A stretch of DNA of 64,000 bases from Stictocephala bisonia (taxonomy: Eukaryota > Arthropoda > Insecta > Hemiptera > Membracidae). Below, one piece after another: positions 34,720 through 44,746 of this stretch. The DNA lies in contig JAQJVL010000102.1 in the NCBI GenBank assembly GCA_035578905.1, positions 219,501-283,500 on the forward strand. Direction: 5' to 3'. Both the position numbers and the translations under genes were made by a program. Each line of letters opens with the position of its first letter. Position 1 is the first letter of the stretch. The notes beneath the pieces are model-generated. The model made no database searches. It was given only the letters and a program-made list of their open reading frames with translations, and was not told the DNA's origin.

Positions 34720-35690
34720 TTTATCATATACATAATCTCCCTTGCAAGCAACTCTTTCTTAAAAAGATGTAATTTTTTATTCCCTTGTTTATCATTGATA
34801 CTACATATGCTTTAGGGTGACTTATTTTTTCAATAATTGTTCCTTGTTCCCATATTTTACTCTTTGTACTTTTGTACCTTATCTCCTGGGGTATAGCTCT
34901 CTTCATTTTTAGGTGCTGTCTTATTATAAATCTTCTGCTCTTTGGGTTTTAAGCATTTTTTTTATAAATAGTTCCGGCAACAACCTTTGGTTGTAATAAC
35001 TCTTCTTTCATAGAAATTTATTTCTTAAGTGTCTGCTATGTAGAAGCTGGGATGGTGAAACTACTAGTTTTGAAATAGGATTATTTCTGTAGCTTAGTAC
35101 GCACAACTGCAAGTTCTGCTTGGTTTCTTGACATTTTTTCCAACATTTCCTCAACAATGGCCACAGACTCTCGGCCAATCCATTCAATTTTGGATAGTAT
35201 GGACTCGAAGTAATTATGTTAATGCCTCAATCTTGAGAAAACTGTTTAAATTGTAAGCTGTTAAATGTCATATTATCTGCTATCAGTTTTCAGAATTCCG
35301 AACTTGGAAAAAACTTCCTTTAATTTAGATATTACAACTCCACTACTTTTAGAATTTATTTTTGATACCTCAATCCATCGAGAATAGTAATCTACAAAAT
35401 CTACAATCGCCAAATAATAATTCCTTTGAAACTTAGCTACGTCCACTGCATTTTTGCTAAACAGAATACTTTGAATTGAATGGTTTATCATTGAACTTTT
35501 TGATTTAAATTTTCTTTATTGCTTACAGACTATACTTAAAGACACAATATTTGTTACATCAGGAGTGGTTTCTGGCCAGTAAAATAACTTTCATTTGAAA
35601 AAAAATAAAACAATAATAATAATTTGAGAAGTTCCCAAATGGGGTTTATGTAATATATCCAATACAAACTTTCTCAAACTCTTCAGTACC
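34720..35690 (-). pseudogene. Gypsy-type LTR retrotransposon integrase relic
   Basis: Minus-strand order: 35690-35560 resembles the His-Cys zinc-binding region (VLDILHKPHLG, then LFYWPETTPDVTNIV). 35491-35280 is open with AIVDFVDYYSRWIEVSKI and SKLKEVFSKFGI, the first Asp of the integrase core. 35265-35100 continues in other frames with ADNMTFNSLQFKQF (second Asp) and YYPKLNGLAES (catalytic Glu). 34906-34724 has RAIPQEIRYKSTK and KISHPKAYVV, the chromodomain-like C-terminal region. Frameshifts and stops make it inactive. No long terminal repeats were found nearby, and protease, RT and RNase H are missing. Confidence 0.85.
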
Positions 35691-37068
35691 ACTAATCAGT
35701 TGACATAGTATATGAGCCCATGACTTACTTGCATTTCTGTCTATAGTCCGAATAAAATAACTTTAGTACTGGCAGAACGGCCATCTGAAATGACAAAACT
35801 CTGAGTTTTAATGTGCTGCTAAAGTTTTTATTATACTAAAAAATAAGTAAGCAATAATTTTCAGGCTAATTGTATAGTGCCCACTATGTTATATTCTTTA
35901 AGAAAAAAATTATGCTGGAGATTTTGCTTCAACTAATTTGCTTTTTATAGTGATATTTGTATTTAAGAACACGTTTTTATGAGTGAAATTGCGTGTGAGT
36001 CGTCTTTAACCTGTCGCTGTATCGAGAATAATAATAAAAATAAAATAATTTCATTTCGATGGATGACAGTTTGATTCACTGTGATTAGTTTGGTATAAGA
36101 CTCATTTAATAATTCAAATAAGTTAATGAAAAATTAAATTTGTTGTAAACCCTTGCAAACTCGGTAACGACTAACGCTAGACAAAATTTCTTTAAACCTA
36201 AATTAATTGTGTTATTTAAGTGACGCTAAAATTGTACTCTCTTATCAAATAAATTTTTCTTGAACTAGGAAGACAGGTTTAGTAGTTTTCAAATCTAGAT
36301 TGTCGACAAGGCGGCGGTGATACCAAACGCGCAGTCACTGGCTCAGCAGTCAGTTCTGACCTCTTCCATTGTCAATTACTAATAGAATATTAACTAAAAT
36401 TTTAAATGTTAGAATTGCACTAAACAGTGATAATTATATATACACTGAATCCTGTAACATTGTCACATCTAAATAAAAAACAAACTTGTAATAACATTAA
36501 ATTATAGTAATAAAAATAAATTGGTGGCTAAACCATACCAAGCACTGTTAAATCGATTGAGAACTGAAGTTAACTAACTCACCTTATTTCTTACTGGAGA
36601 AACATTTACTCTCTGGAAATATCGTTGATCTATTATTGTAAAGATTATTTTACGCTTGGGCTGAATATCCGGTCTACACTTTCACTTGAACAGAGTATAA
36701 CTTACGCGTGCGACACAACCTTGATGTAAACGAATTACGAGTTTACTTCATCAACTCTTCATTATTTTTCTGCATGTTTTATTAGTGCCACAGTATTATT
36801 TTAGTAATATGTACATAAATAACACAGTTAATGTTTGTTCAAAGAAATTTTGTCTAGCGTTTGTCGCTACCGAGTTTGCAAGGGGTTACAAAAAATATTA
36901 ATTTCTCAATAGCGTGTTTGAATTATTATATGAGTCTTATACAAAACTAATCACAATGAATCAAACAGTCATCCATCCAGAAGAAATTATTTTATTATTA
37001 TTCTCGCTACAGTGACAGGTTAAAGACGACTCACGCGCTCTTTCGCTCATAAAAACGTGTTCTTAAAC

Positions 37069-38050
37069 TAGGGTAACCAGGCGTCCCATAATAACGGGAT
37101 TGTCCCGTTTTCTCACAGATAATCCCAGTGTCCTGGAAAAGCTTCTCGGGACGCCTAAATATTCCTATTTACGTTAGGTAGGTATAAACATAGTCAATTT
37201 ACTATTATTTCCTTAATTATTATTTAATATGTAAGTGGCTATGTATGATCCTCTAATAATATCATTTGGAAAATTTGGTCCGATACCCCGATCTCAATAT
37301 GTGTTTGCGATTCCTGCTCACAATGAAAATACTAAGAGAACATTTTCACTAATGAACATCCAGTGGACAGATGAACGGAACAGGATAGGAGTGGAAACCA
37401 TTTCTGCAATTCTCCAAGTAGTATTTAATTTCAAAATGGATCGTTGTGATTTTTATAAATTTTATTAGAACAGACAGAAATGTTAAAGATGGCTGGAACA
37501 AATACTAAATATTTCAAAGGATATAACTTTTAACACTTAATATTTTTCATTCAATGTATTTTGTTCTAAATTATCTGGTATTTTACTTTGTTGTTTAATA
37601 ATCTTCAAATAGGGGTTTTATCGATTAACCGTTTATGATTTACTCAGTCTTGTTTCAATTTTAAAACCAAACCTCAGATTTAAATGAAGTTGAACGGAAG
37701 TGGTAATATTGAAATCGAGTTCATTATGTCATGCTAGAATATAACTGTGTGTTTGGGGTTGTTACATATTTTATATACAAAATGTGTTACAATATTTAAT
37801 TAGAAAATTAAGGGTAGGGGGGAAGGTACTATTGAGGGGGAGTCCTTGAGTAAACAGGTTAGGCAAAATAATCAAAACCATTTTCCTTTGATTATGTGAG
37901 ATCCAAACCACTATTGAGTGTTAAAATATGTTATATTTAACTAAATTTTAGCGTCCCAGCCGCTAGGCTTAGGTATAATTTTGACACCTATAACTTTGTG
38001 TCAAAATTATAGGTGTCCCGTTTTTTCCAGTTGAAGACCTGGCCACCCTA
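37069..38050 (+). mobile_element. Internally deleted hAT element (982 bp) with perfect 8-bp target duplications
   Basis: TCTTAAAC occurs immediately outside both ends (37061-37068 and 38051-38058). The termini are TAGGGTAACCAGGCGTCCC at the left and TAGGGTGGCCAGG read inward at the right, with further CCCGTTTT motifs inside, the typical hAT layout. Only the dimerisation domain of the transposase remains. It interrupts one arm of a long-inverted-repeat element. Confidence 0.92.
37235..37468 (+). pseudogene. hAT C-terminal dimerisation domain fragment
   Basis: The frame translates to a hAT dimerisation segment: VFAIPAHNENTKRTFSLMNI and TDERNRIGVETISAILQVVF, then CDFYKFY and a stop. This corresponds to the last ~80 residues of a hAT transposase. 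The zinc finger and the RNase-H-like catalytic region are absent, so it can code at most for a dimerising fragment. Its family peptide is best matched to the ZBED/FAM200-like hAT group, judged from memory. Confidence 0.85.
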
Positions 38051-38262
38051 TCTTAAACACAAATATCACTATAAATAGCAAATTAGCTCAAGCAAAATCT
38101 CTAGTATTTAATATGGTGATTACTATACAATTAGTTTGAGAATTTATTCTTATTTTAAGTTTGACAGCAAATTAAAACGCAGGAGTTTTGTCATTTCAGA
38201 CAATCGGCGCGTGGCTATTCCCGCTGTTCCGCCAGTTAACAATGTTATTTTCTTTTGACTAT

Positions 38263-38406
38263 GGTATTAAATAAATGTTTTAATTCATCTTAGAGGGATT
38301 CTGCTTTTGGCCATCCGTTGTACAAATAATCTATTACTAATGCCAGTATTTGTTTTTGTTTTAAATAGTTTTAATCTTAGTTCATCTTCAGTTATTTAAT
38401 GCAATA
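38263..38406. other. Short AT-rich spacer
   Basis: Nothing recognised. Confidence 0.4.
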
Positions 38407-39010
38407 ACCATCATCCAGACACCAAATGCCTCTGATTTCCCCTAAACAAAGCACAAGCCTGTCACATTAATACATCACAAATATTGACCAAGCACCAACG
38501 ACTCTGATTTACTCCCAAACAAAGAACAATTCTGTCACATTAATACATCACAAATAATGACCAAGCACCAAACTACTCTGATTTCCCCCTAAACAAAGCC
38601 AAATTCTGTCACATTAATACATTACAAGTTTTGACCAAGCACAAAATGACTGATTTCTCCCTAAACAAAGCACAATTCTTTTACATTAATACATGACAAG
38701 TATTAACCAAGCACCAAACTACTCTGATTTCCCCCTAAACAAAGCCAAATTCTGTCACATTAATACATCACAAGTATTAACCAAGCACCAATTTACTCTG
38801 ATTTCCCTGTAAACAAAGCACAATTCTGTCACATTAATACATCACAAGTATTAACCAAGCACCAAACTACTCTGATTTCCCCCTAAACAAAGCCAAATTC
38901 TGTCACATTAATACATCAGAAGTATTGACCAAGCACAAAATGACTCTGAATTTCAATTAAACAATTTACAATTGTATCACATGATTATATCACACAAGTA
39001 TTGTCCAAAA
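38407..39010. repeat. Minisatellite, eight units of 73-74 bp
   Basis: ACCAAGCACC (first copy CAGACACC) recurs at about 38414, 38487, 38560, 38634, 38706, 38780, 38854 and 38928. Each unit also has CTCTGATTTCCCCCTAAACA and TCTGTCACATTAATACATCA. The last unit is degraded. Two unit types (AAACTACTCTG and others) alternate in the middle. Confidence 0.95.
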
Positions 39011-39512
39011 AAAAGATGCCTCTGTCATGCACTGTGACAGACCAAGCAGGTGAGGCAGTAAGTTTAGTAACAAAGATACATTCATATTGGTATACTTCGG
39101 AATATTATTTATGATTCCAATTTAATTACTGTATAAATCATTTGAGAAATTGTCCTAAATATAATCCCATTGTATCATGGCCCCTTGCTTTTTAACCAAG
39201 CAAGAAGCCAACATATTTAGCTTTAGTACTTTTGTAATCTATTGTTTGTATTTTCCAATCTACAAAAGAGTTTAACGTGTTTCCCCCTGAGTGTTTGGGT
39301 CAGTAGCCGTAGTTCTCCCCCTAGACTCGCGTCTATCTGCAGAGATAGGTCTAAGGACACTACTGAGTCATCTCACCTTTGGGTTTCCCGCTGGCCGTTT
39401 CACTATTTTTAGTGCCTTTCACACCGAGACTTGTTACATCAACGCTATTCCTGTAGATAATGTGAACGGCGGGAAACCTGCCGTACTCCTATGTGGACTT
39501 GTTTGTACATTT
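39011..39512 (+). other. Moderately GC-rich stretch with an 86-codon frame, not recognised
   Basis: 39291-39551 is open and contains an inverted pair TTTCCCGCTGGCCGTTT / GTGAACGGCGGGAAAC. It leads directly into the dispersed repeat at 39513. I think it is part of that repeat's element rather than a gene. Confidence 0.35.
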
Positions 39513-39715
39513 TTGCAGAGGCTGTTGGCCATGTTGGTTTTAATCCCATAACTACAATGCTATTTGCATAAAAACAATGAATCGTAATTAAAAAAAAGTT
39601 GTGTACAAAATCGTAATTAAAAAGAGAATGAAACGTATACACCAAAAGTTGTGTATGAGGTGTAATTTTAAACTTTATCATAACTGCGCATTGAGTTTGT
39701 TTTTTTATATCTATA
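39513..39715 (+). repeat. Dispersed repeat, partner of 32143-32330
   Basis: See the landmarks at the first copy. This one has an internal insertion duplicating the AATCGTAATTAAAAA word (39579-39620). Confidence 0.7.
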
Positions 39716-40246
39716 CATTCAAAATAATTTAGTGTTTTTGTTCACTGAGTTTCTGATACAACCCCTGACCGGATTTCAACGAACCTTTTTTTTTTGAATT
39801 GGAGGTAATTTTGCATAGCATGGAATGTCAAAGCCATTTTTTTAACTTTAACTCTCAGTTTTTAACAATATTAATTTTAATATTTAAAAAGTCCAGCAGA
39901 CGACACAAGCATTTTAACACGTTTTTAAAATAAATAACACATTTCAGAAGTAAAACAGCTGCTTCTTTAAATATTTCAAACGTAAGTACTGTATTAATTT
40001 CAAATTTCAAGACATTTAGGCCAACTTTGACTCTGATATATTTATGTTGGTCGTTGGTGTCAAGGGAGTTTTCAAAACACCTGATTTTTTAAAACACTTG
40101 AAAATAAATAATTAATTACAATATTATGTTTGTTCAGTGTTTAGTTTATTCAATGTTGACATTTATTTAGCATATTCCCAGTGTTAAAATAAGCTATTTT
40201 TAAATCCTGATTTGAAATGGCACAGTGGTAGCCAATAATGAAAACA

Positions 40247-40283
40247 TTTTCTTGTAATTCAAATAATTTGAATTACAAGAAAA
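40247..40283. repeat. Perfect 37-bp palindrome beside the transposon
   Basis: TTTTCTTGTAATTCAAAT and its exact reverse complement are separated by one base. TTGTAATTCAATTCA follows directly, then the transposon end at 40303. It may be part of the target site or an older hairpin element. Confidence 0.9.
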
Positions 40284-40520
40284 TTATTTGTAATTCAATT
40301 CACTGTACCTCGGAGGGATACAACACCATGTCCATTTTCATAACTTTACAGGAGAGGAGTTTTAAACTTTTTTTCAACAAAAAGTGTTATTGGCACAGCT
40401 ATTTATTGAGATGTTGAAACAATATTTTACCAGAACATTCTACTTATTCTTATTTACATCATGCAGTTGTTATAAAATAAAAAAAAACCTTTTTTACGGT
40501 TTTTTTTTTACTTTTTAATG

Positions 40521-40540
40521 GACATGGTGTTGTATCCCTG
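40521..40540. promoter_or_regulatory. Left subterminal copy of the transposon end motif (inverted)
   Basis: GGACATGGTGTTGTATCCCT is the reverse complement of bases 40315-40334 in the left terminus. It lies about 200 bases inside the end. Probably a transposase binding site, by analogy with other transposons with subterminal repeats. Confidence 0.65.
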
Positions 40541-40706
40541 TAATAAAGTTATTGTACTATAAGACCTAATGTGGGATATTCAATAACAACCACAATACTA
40601 TTTGACTTACAAAATGTATTTAACTATTTTATTTATAATTCTCTTTACAAATACAAATAATACATCTATGTATTCAACCAAAATGGTATTTTAGATGCAA
40701 AAAAAC

Positions 40707-43070
40707 TCAGTCATCATCAGGTAAGTCTCCTTCAGGGTACTCACTAGTGGTATTACTAGTATGCTGTAAGTTTTTATAAAAATCATGGCAAACTGTAGGA
40801 ACATATGGTAGTAATGCCAATAGATCGTTATACTTTTGTTGTGATATTGGTATTGGACTTTGTGTTACCAGTTGCAAATCATTTGGCAATGTAAGGTGTC
40901 GCCTTCGAAACCTAACAAGGTCAATCTCCTGGTTTTCATTTGCAAAATTACTTTTCAAAAACAGAGTTCCCATGCTGTTCTGTTTTACTTGTAGTTGAAC
41001 ACAGGTTGACAAAAGAACTTGTTCTTTGTTGACATCTTTTTTTCTGTTAATAAAGGGCGGATTTTCACATATTTTGACATCGTACAAAGACCTAAAATTT
41101 TTAAAATCTTCCAGTTCCATATTATGTACAGTATATTTCATTGAGGTTTGTCTGACTAACTGCTGCCAATCCCAGGGCGTTAGAATTGTCATGTTGTTAA
41201 GTTTTTTTCTCTTCCGCTCTATCAGCGCATGGACAGTATCCGCCTCCATATGCGTGTGGCCCTTTAGTAGAAACTTTTGAGTGATGATTTTTACTTGAGG
41301 ATACTTATTGAGTATCCAAAAGAAACACATAATAAGACTAATATTCTTATTCTGGCCGTAACAATTATCCGACCACAGAATGATTTCTTCAATGTCACTG
41401 CCAGGAATGACGGTATCTGCCCATTTCAGTAATGCAGATCCGATTTCATTTCCGCCACGAGCTCCTTTGGATTCGTCCCACATAATACAATGGACTGACG
41501 AATCAGAAGAATCAAAAAGGGTGTAATTCAACGTCCAAAGTTTTCTTTTGTAAAAGCTTATGCAATTTGTTATAAGGGGTGACGGCAAACATTTTTGAAG
41601 ATCACCCGTTAATACCTTAAGGGTATTGTTAGCCCTTTTGGTGTCCTCGCTTTTTAAATCATACCTTAATTTAGATTCATCCAGATGTGCATTATGGTCT
41701 TCCTCAATAGAATTTTTTTCATCTAGAGTCAAATTATTTTTTAATTTTGCTTGAAAATAATCACATGTATCACACGTGTCTATTTCTGGTGGTTTGAAAT
41801 TCAACTTGAATTTTTTGTTGAACACATCGTAGTAGAGCCATTTTTTAGCTATTAACAAAGGGTTGAAATCATTTTCATTACAATCCTGTACATACAGTTC
41901 ATACATTTTCTCTATGTTCAGGTGCGGACCCAAATACTTCATATCACTCTTTTCCCTAGTGTAATGACTGCTATAATTTGGGAAGGAAGAGATGTGTCTT
42001 ACTACACTTTCAACAGTGTCATCATGTGTTTTATTGACGGGAGTTTGCTTACCCCTTTGATCGGTTTTTACAATTCCACCTGGTTCAATATTTTTCAAAA
42101 CATTAACTACCACGGTGTTTGATATAGATAGTGTATTTAAAAACATAAGTTTACATACTCTAGTTCGTATGCCTTTTAATGTAAAATAATATTGTAGAGT
42201 ATTTTGTTTTGACTTATTGGAGGCAAGGTCTCGTTTTCTTGAACGGACAGTACTATGCTTCTCTACACATGAAACAATGAATTGCCGTTTTGTGTCATTT
42301 CCCTTCTCCTGACTCCAGTATGCATTAAAGATCTCCTGTCTGTCACTTTGTAATAATTTTTCAGAACATTTCAGTCTGCAAGAACAAGGAGGTTTAATAA
42401 TTCTGGCAGGGACAACTTTACCCTTTTTACTAATATATTCTTCACCTGCAGAATATTTACGTTTCTGAATATTACATGCCCATTCACTGGTATGAACGAC
42501 ACGTTTTTTACCTATCTGAGTAGAAATAGATTTATTTTTCACTTTTCTCCTTACGCCTACTGTTCCTTGCAAATCTAGGCCTACTTGATTTCCTGCAATA
42601 TTGTCATTGTCGCTGCTTAAAAATAAGTCTTCCTCAAGTAAACGTAGCTCATGTCCATTTGAGTTTGTTTTAGCACTAGTTTTATTTCTACTGACCTCAT
42701 TTTGTATTTCATTAAATACAGGGACATCATCACTGGAATCCGTTTCAGAGCTTGGCGGTTCATAATTTTTGTCCCGATCAGAGTCATCATCATCTTCGTC
42801 AAAACTCAAGTCATCTCCAATATCCTCTTCATTTTCAACATCCTTGCTGTTTGTATGATTTGGTTCTGAAATAAAACAAGTCTTATAATATTACATGTAA
42901 AAAATAATATTTTGAAGTTTAGGTTCATAACAACACATTACATTAACTATTTGAGGTTATGTATATCACATTAAAAATAATGAGCTAAACAGTAGCTTAC
43001 CTGTAGTAGAATCTTTTTTAGAACTTTTCAATAGTTCCAGAATCTTTCTCCCACGAGAATTATGGTTCAT
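40707..43070 (-). CDS. Putative DDE-type transposase, two exons, 742 residues
   Basis: Exon 1 is 43070-43001, beginning ATG and coding MNHNSRGRKILELLKSS. A 135-bp intron (43000-42866) has GTAAGC donor and TTTTATTTCAG acceptor. Exon 2 is 42865-40707, open for over 700 codons. The join preserves frame and adds acidic sequence (NEEDIGDDLSFDEDDDD). The N-terminal third is basic and Cys-containing (PPCSCRLKCSEKL). The middle has CDTCDYFQAKL, a possible zinc knuckle. Residues about 445-600 contain LTGDLQKCLPSPL, IILWSDNCYGQNKN and KGHTHMEADTVHALIE. I read these as Asp, Asp and Glu/Asp of an RNase-H-like catalytic core. The pattern matches a multicopy family of insect and other invertebrate proteins annotated, from memory, as DUF7869. 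It ends in an acidic tail (EGDLPDDD). No stop or frameshift. Role as the element's transposase is inferred from its place between matching termini. Confidence 0.85.
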
Positions 43071-43190
43071 TATTCTTACTGTTACTAAAAAAGAGCAAAT
43101 ATTATGACTTAAAATACATCCAACTATGTAAACTCATCAGAACTGTCAAAAGTACTCTTAGTTCACTAACAATCCGCCAGGCTGTGTAGA

Positions 43191-43350
43191 GGTATACACC
43201 ACTATGTCCAGTAGTAATTCACATGCTTCAGAAGGATAAAACACCAAGTCCACATGGTGTTCTATCCCTCTAAATGAAAGTGGACTTGGTGTTGTTTTAA
43301 AACATGCTATATCCAGTTCTAACTGGTTTTGGACATAGTGCTCTATTCCT
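43191..43350. promoter_or_regulatory. Right subterminal cluster of end-motif copies
   Basis: Five variants of the end motif lie in alternating orientation: 43191 GGTATACACCACTATGTCCA, 43232 AAGGATAAAACACCAAGTCC, 43251 CACATGGTGTTCTATCCCTC, 43281 TGGACTTGGTGTTGTTTT and 43331 GGACATAGTGCTCTATTCCT. They lie upstream of the gene's start, so they could also affect its promoter. Confidence 0.7.
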
Positions 43351-43440
43351 CTAAGAAATATGAGAAAAGCTGATTTTAACTCTGTAATAAAGTCAATATG
43401 GAAAAAAATGGACATAGTGTTGTATCCCTCCGAGGTACAG

Positions 43441-43810
43441 CAATATACATTATTACTTTGTCTATCTTTCTATTTTTTAACAGTATAATTTGTCTTTATC
43501 TTGGGAACCTATTTTCTTTTCGTTTCTGAGGGACTTACCACAGTACTTACGTTAAAATATAGATTATTAACGCTACACGTTAATATTTTAATACGTAACG
43601 TTTTGGTTACGTATACTAACAATCGTCGACATATTTCATGTAATGTAGAAGTTTGAGTTGAGTTGAGCTATAATAATTGAATTATTGTGACCAATAAAAA
43701 TAATTTGTTTTAAATCGTCTATACACGTTAGTTTTAGGAACTAAAGAACGCATTGTAGTAATTAATTTAGTCTGAGTGATATTAAAAAAACCCACTTAAC
43801 TTTAGTCGTT
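43441..43810. other. AT-rich spacer without a recognisable gene
   Basis: Nothing recognised between the transposon and the 48-bp satellite. Confidence 0.4.
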
Positions 43811-43814
43811 AGGC

Positions 43815-44278
43815 TACGTACACATGGCACCGTTGTAACGCGAGTTTTTAAAACACTACAAAACAAATGACTGCGTACACATGGAACGCGCGTTTTTAAA
43901 CACTACAAAACAAATGACTGCGTAATCGTGGAACGCGCGTTTTTCAAACACTACAAAACAAATTACTGCGTACACATGGAACGCGCGTTTTTAAAAAAAC
44001 TACCTAACAAATGACTGCGTATACATGGAACGCGCGTTTTTTAAACACTACCAAACAAATGACTGCGTACACATGGAACGCGCGTTTTTTAAACACTACA
44101 AAACAAATGACTGCGTAATCGTGGAACGCGCGTTTTTCAAACACTACAAAACAAATTACTGCGTATACATGGAACGCGCGTTTTTTAAACACTACCAAAC
44201 AAATGACTGCGTACACATGGAACGCGCGTTTTTTAAACACTACAAAACAAATGACTGCGTACACATGGAACGCGAGAT
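43815..44278. repeat. 48-bp satellite, about nine to ten units, with higher-order pattern
   Basis: The unit carries TGACTGCGTACACATGGAAC, then GCGCGTTTTTTAAACACTAC and AAAACAAA. Two units have TAATCGTGG in place of TACACATGG, and two have TTACTGCG, suggesting multi-unit duplication blocks. Because 48 is divisible by three, both strands stay open as repetitive frames (44025-44351 plus, 44004-44264 minus). I do not regard these as genes. The left edge GTCGTTAGGCTACGTACACA resembles a PIF/Harbinger end, and CTGTAGCCTAA appears near 44405. Confidence 0.9.
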
Positions 44279-44687
44279 GAAGCGCGCGTCCCGTGGGTTC
44301 CTCGTGGATCGCGCGTCTGCAGCGCGCCTCAAGTTTCCTTGTTTAGAATAATTAATTGTTAAGACTGCCCAGTCCAGGCCTTGAGGCCGGGCCTCTCGTG
44401 TATCTGTAGCCTAATGGACTGAGTAAATTCTAGTCGGATTGCGTGTTGAGGCGAGAACTGCACAGGCACAGTCCAGACCTCACGTGAATGGGCTCGCCTC
44501 AAGGCCAGACTGGAAGGAAGCGGCGAAATACAACCTTAAAATAAATGTAATGATGTTATATTTATAAATTAATTGTATTGTTAATTCATTGGAAAGACTT
44601 GCAAGCACAACGGAATTTTTATTCCAATAAATAATTCTATTCAGTTATTTTTTTAAAGTAATTTAGTAAATTATTAAACATTTCTAA
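44279..44687. other. GC-richer stretch, then AT-rich DNA
   Basis: Contains partly repeated words CAGTCCAGGCCTTGAGGCC (44370) and CAGTCCAGACCTCACGTGA (44470). No gene recognised. Confidence 0.4.
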
Positions 44688-44746
44688 AAGCAAAACATAT
44701 TATTCAATATATTTTTCGTAATTAAATTGAATAATATGTTTTGCTT
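44688..44746. repeat. Perfect 21-bp stem hairpin
   Basis: AAGCAAAACATATTATTCAAT (44688-44708) is repeated as its exact reverse complement at 44726-44746 around a 17-base loop. Confidence 0.92.

Larger units (their letters stand above)
35743..38262. mobile_element. Element with long (about 460-bp) terminal inverted repeats, host to a nested hAT
   Basis: The left arm 35743-36198 starts ATAGTC and includes TCTGAAATGACAAAACTC, GCTAATTGTATAGTG, TTTATAGTGATATTTGT, ACACGTTTTTATGAG, AACCTGTCGCTG and CGGTAACGAC. The right arm carries the same landmarks inverted in two pieces: 36837-37068 and 38059-38262. The break is filled exactly by the hAT at 37069-38050. Minus the hAT, the element is about 1.54 kb with a 640-base centre lacking a reading frame. 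The superfamily and target duplication were not determined. Confidence 0.8.
40303..43440 (-). mobile_element. Complete-looking 3.1-kb DNA transposon with a DUF7869-like transposase
   Basis: Left terminus CTGTACCTCGGAGGGATACA, continuing ACACCATGTCCATTTT (36 bases). The right terminus (43405-43440) is its reverse complement with a single C/T change. Between them lie one two-exon gene and several subterminal copies of the motif GGGATACAACACCATGTCCA in both orientations. Flanks are TTCA at the left and CAAT at the right. No obvious target duplication, so the true end could be a few bases inside CTGTAC. The near-identical ends and the intact gene suggest a young, possibly active autonomous copy. 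Confidence 0.85.

Noticed and set aside
44004..44351. Repetitive proteins on both strands in the 48-bp satellite
   Set aside because: The period is a multiple of three and contains no stop in those frames, so open frames are automatic. There is no start context or gene structure.
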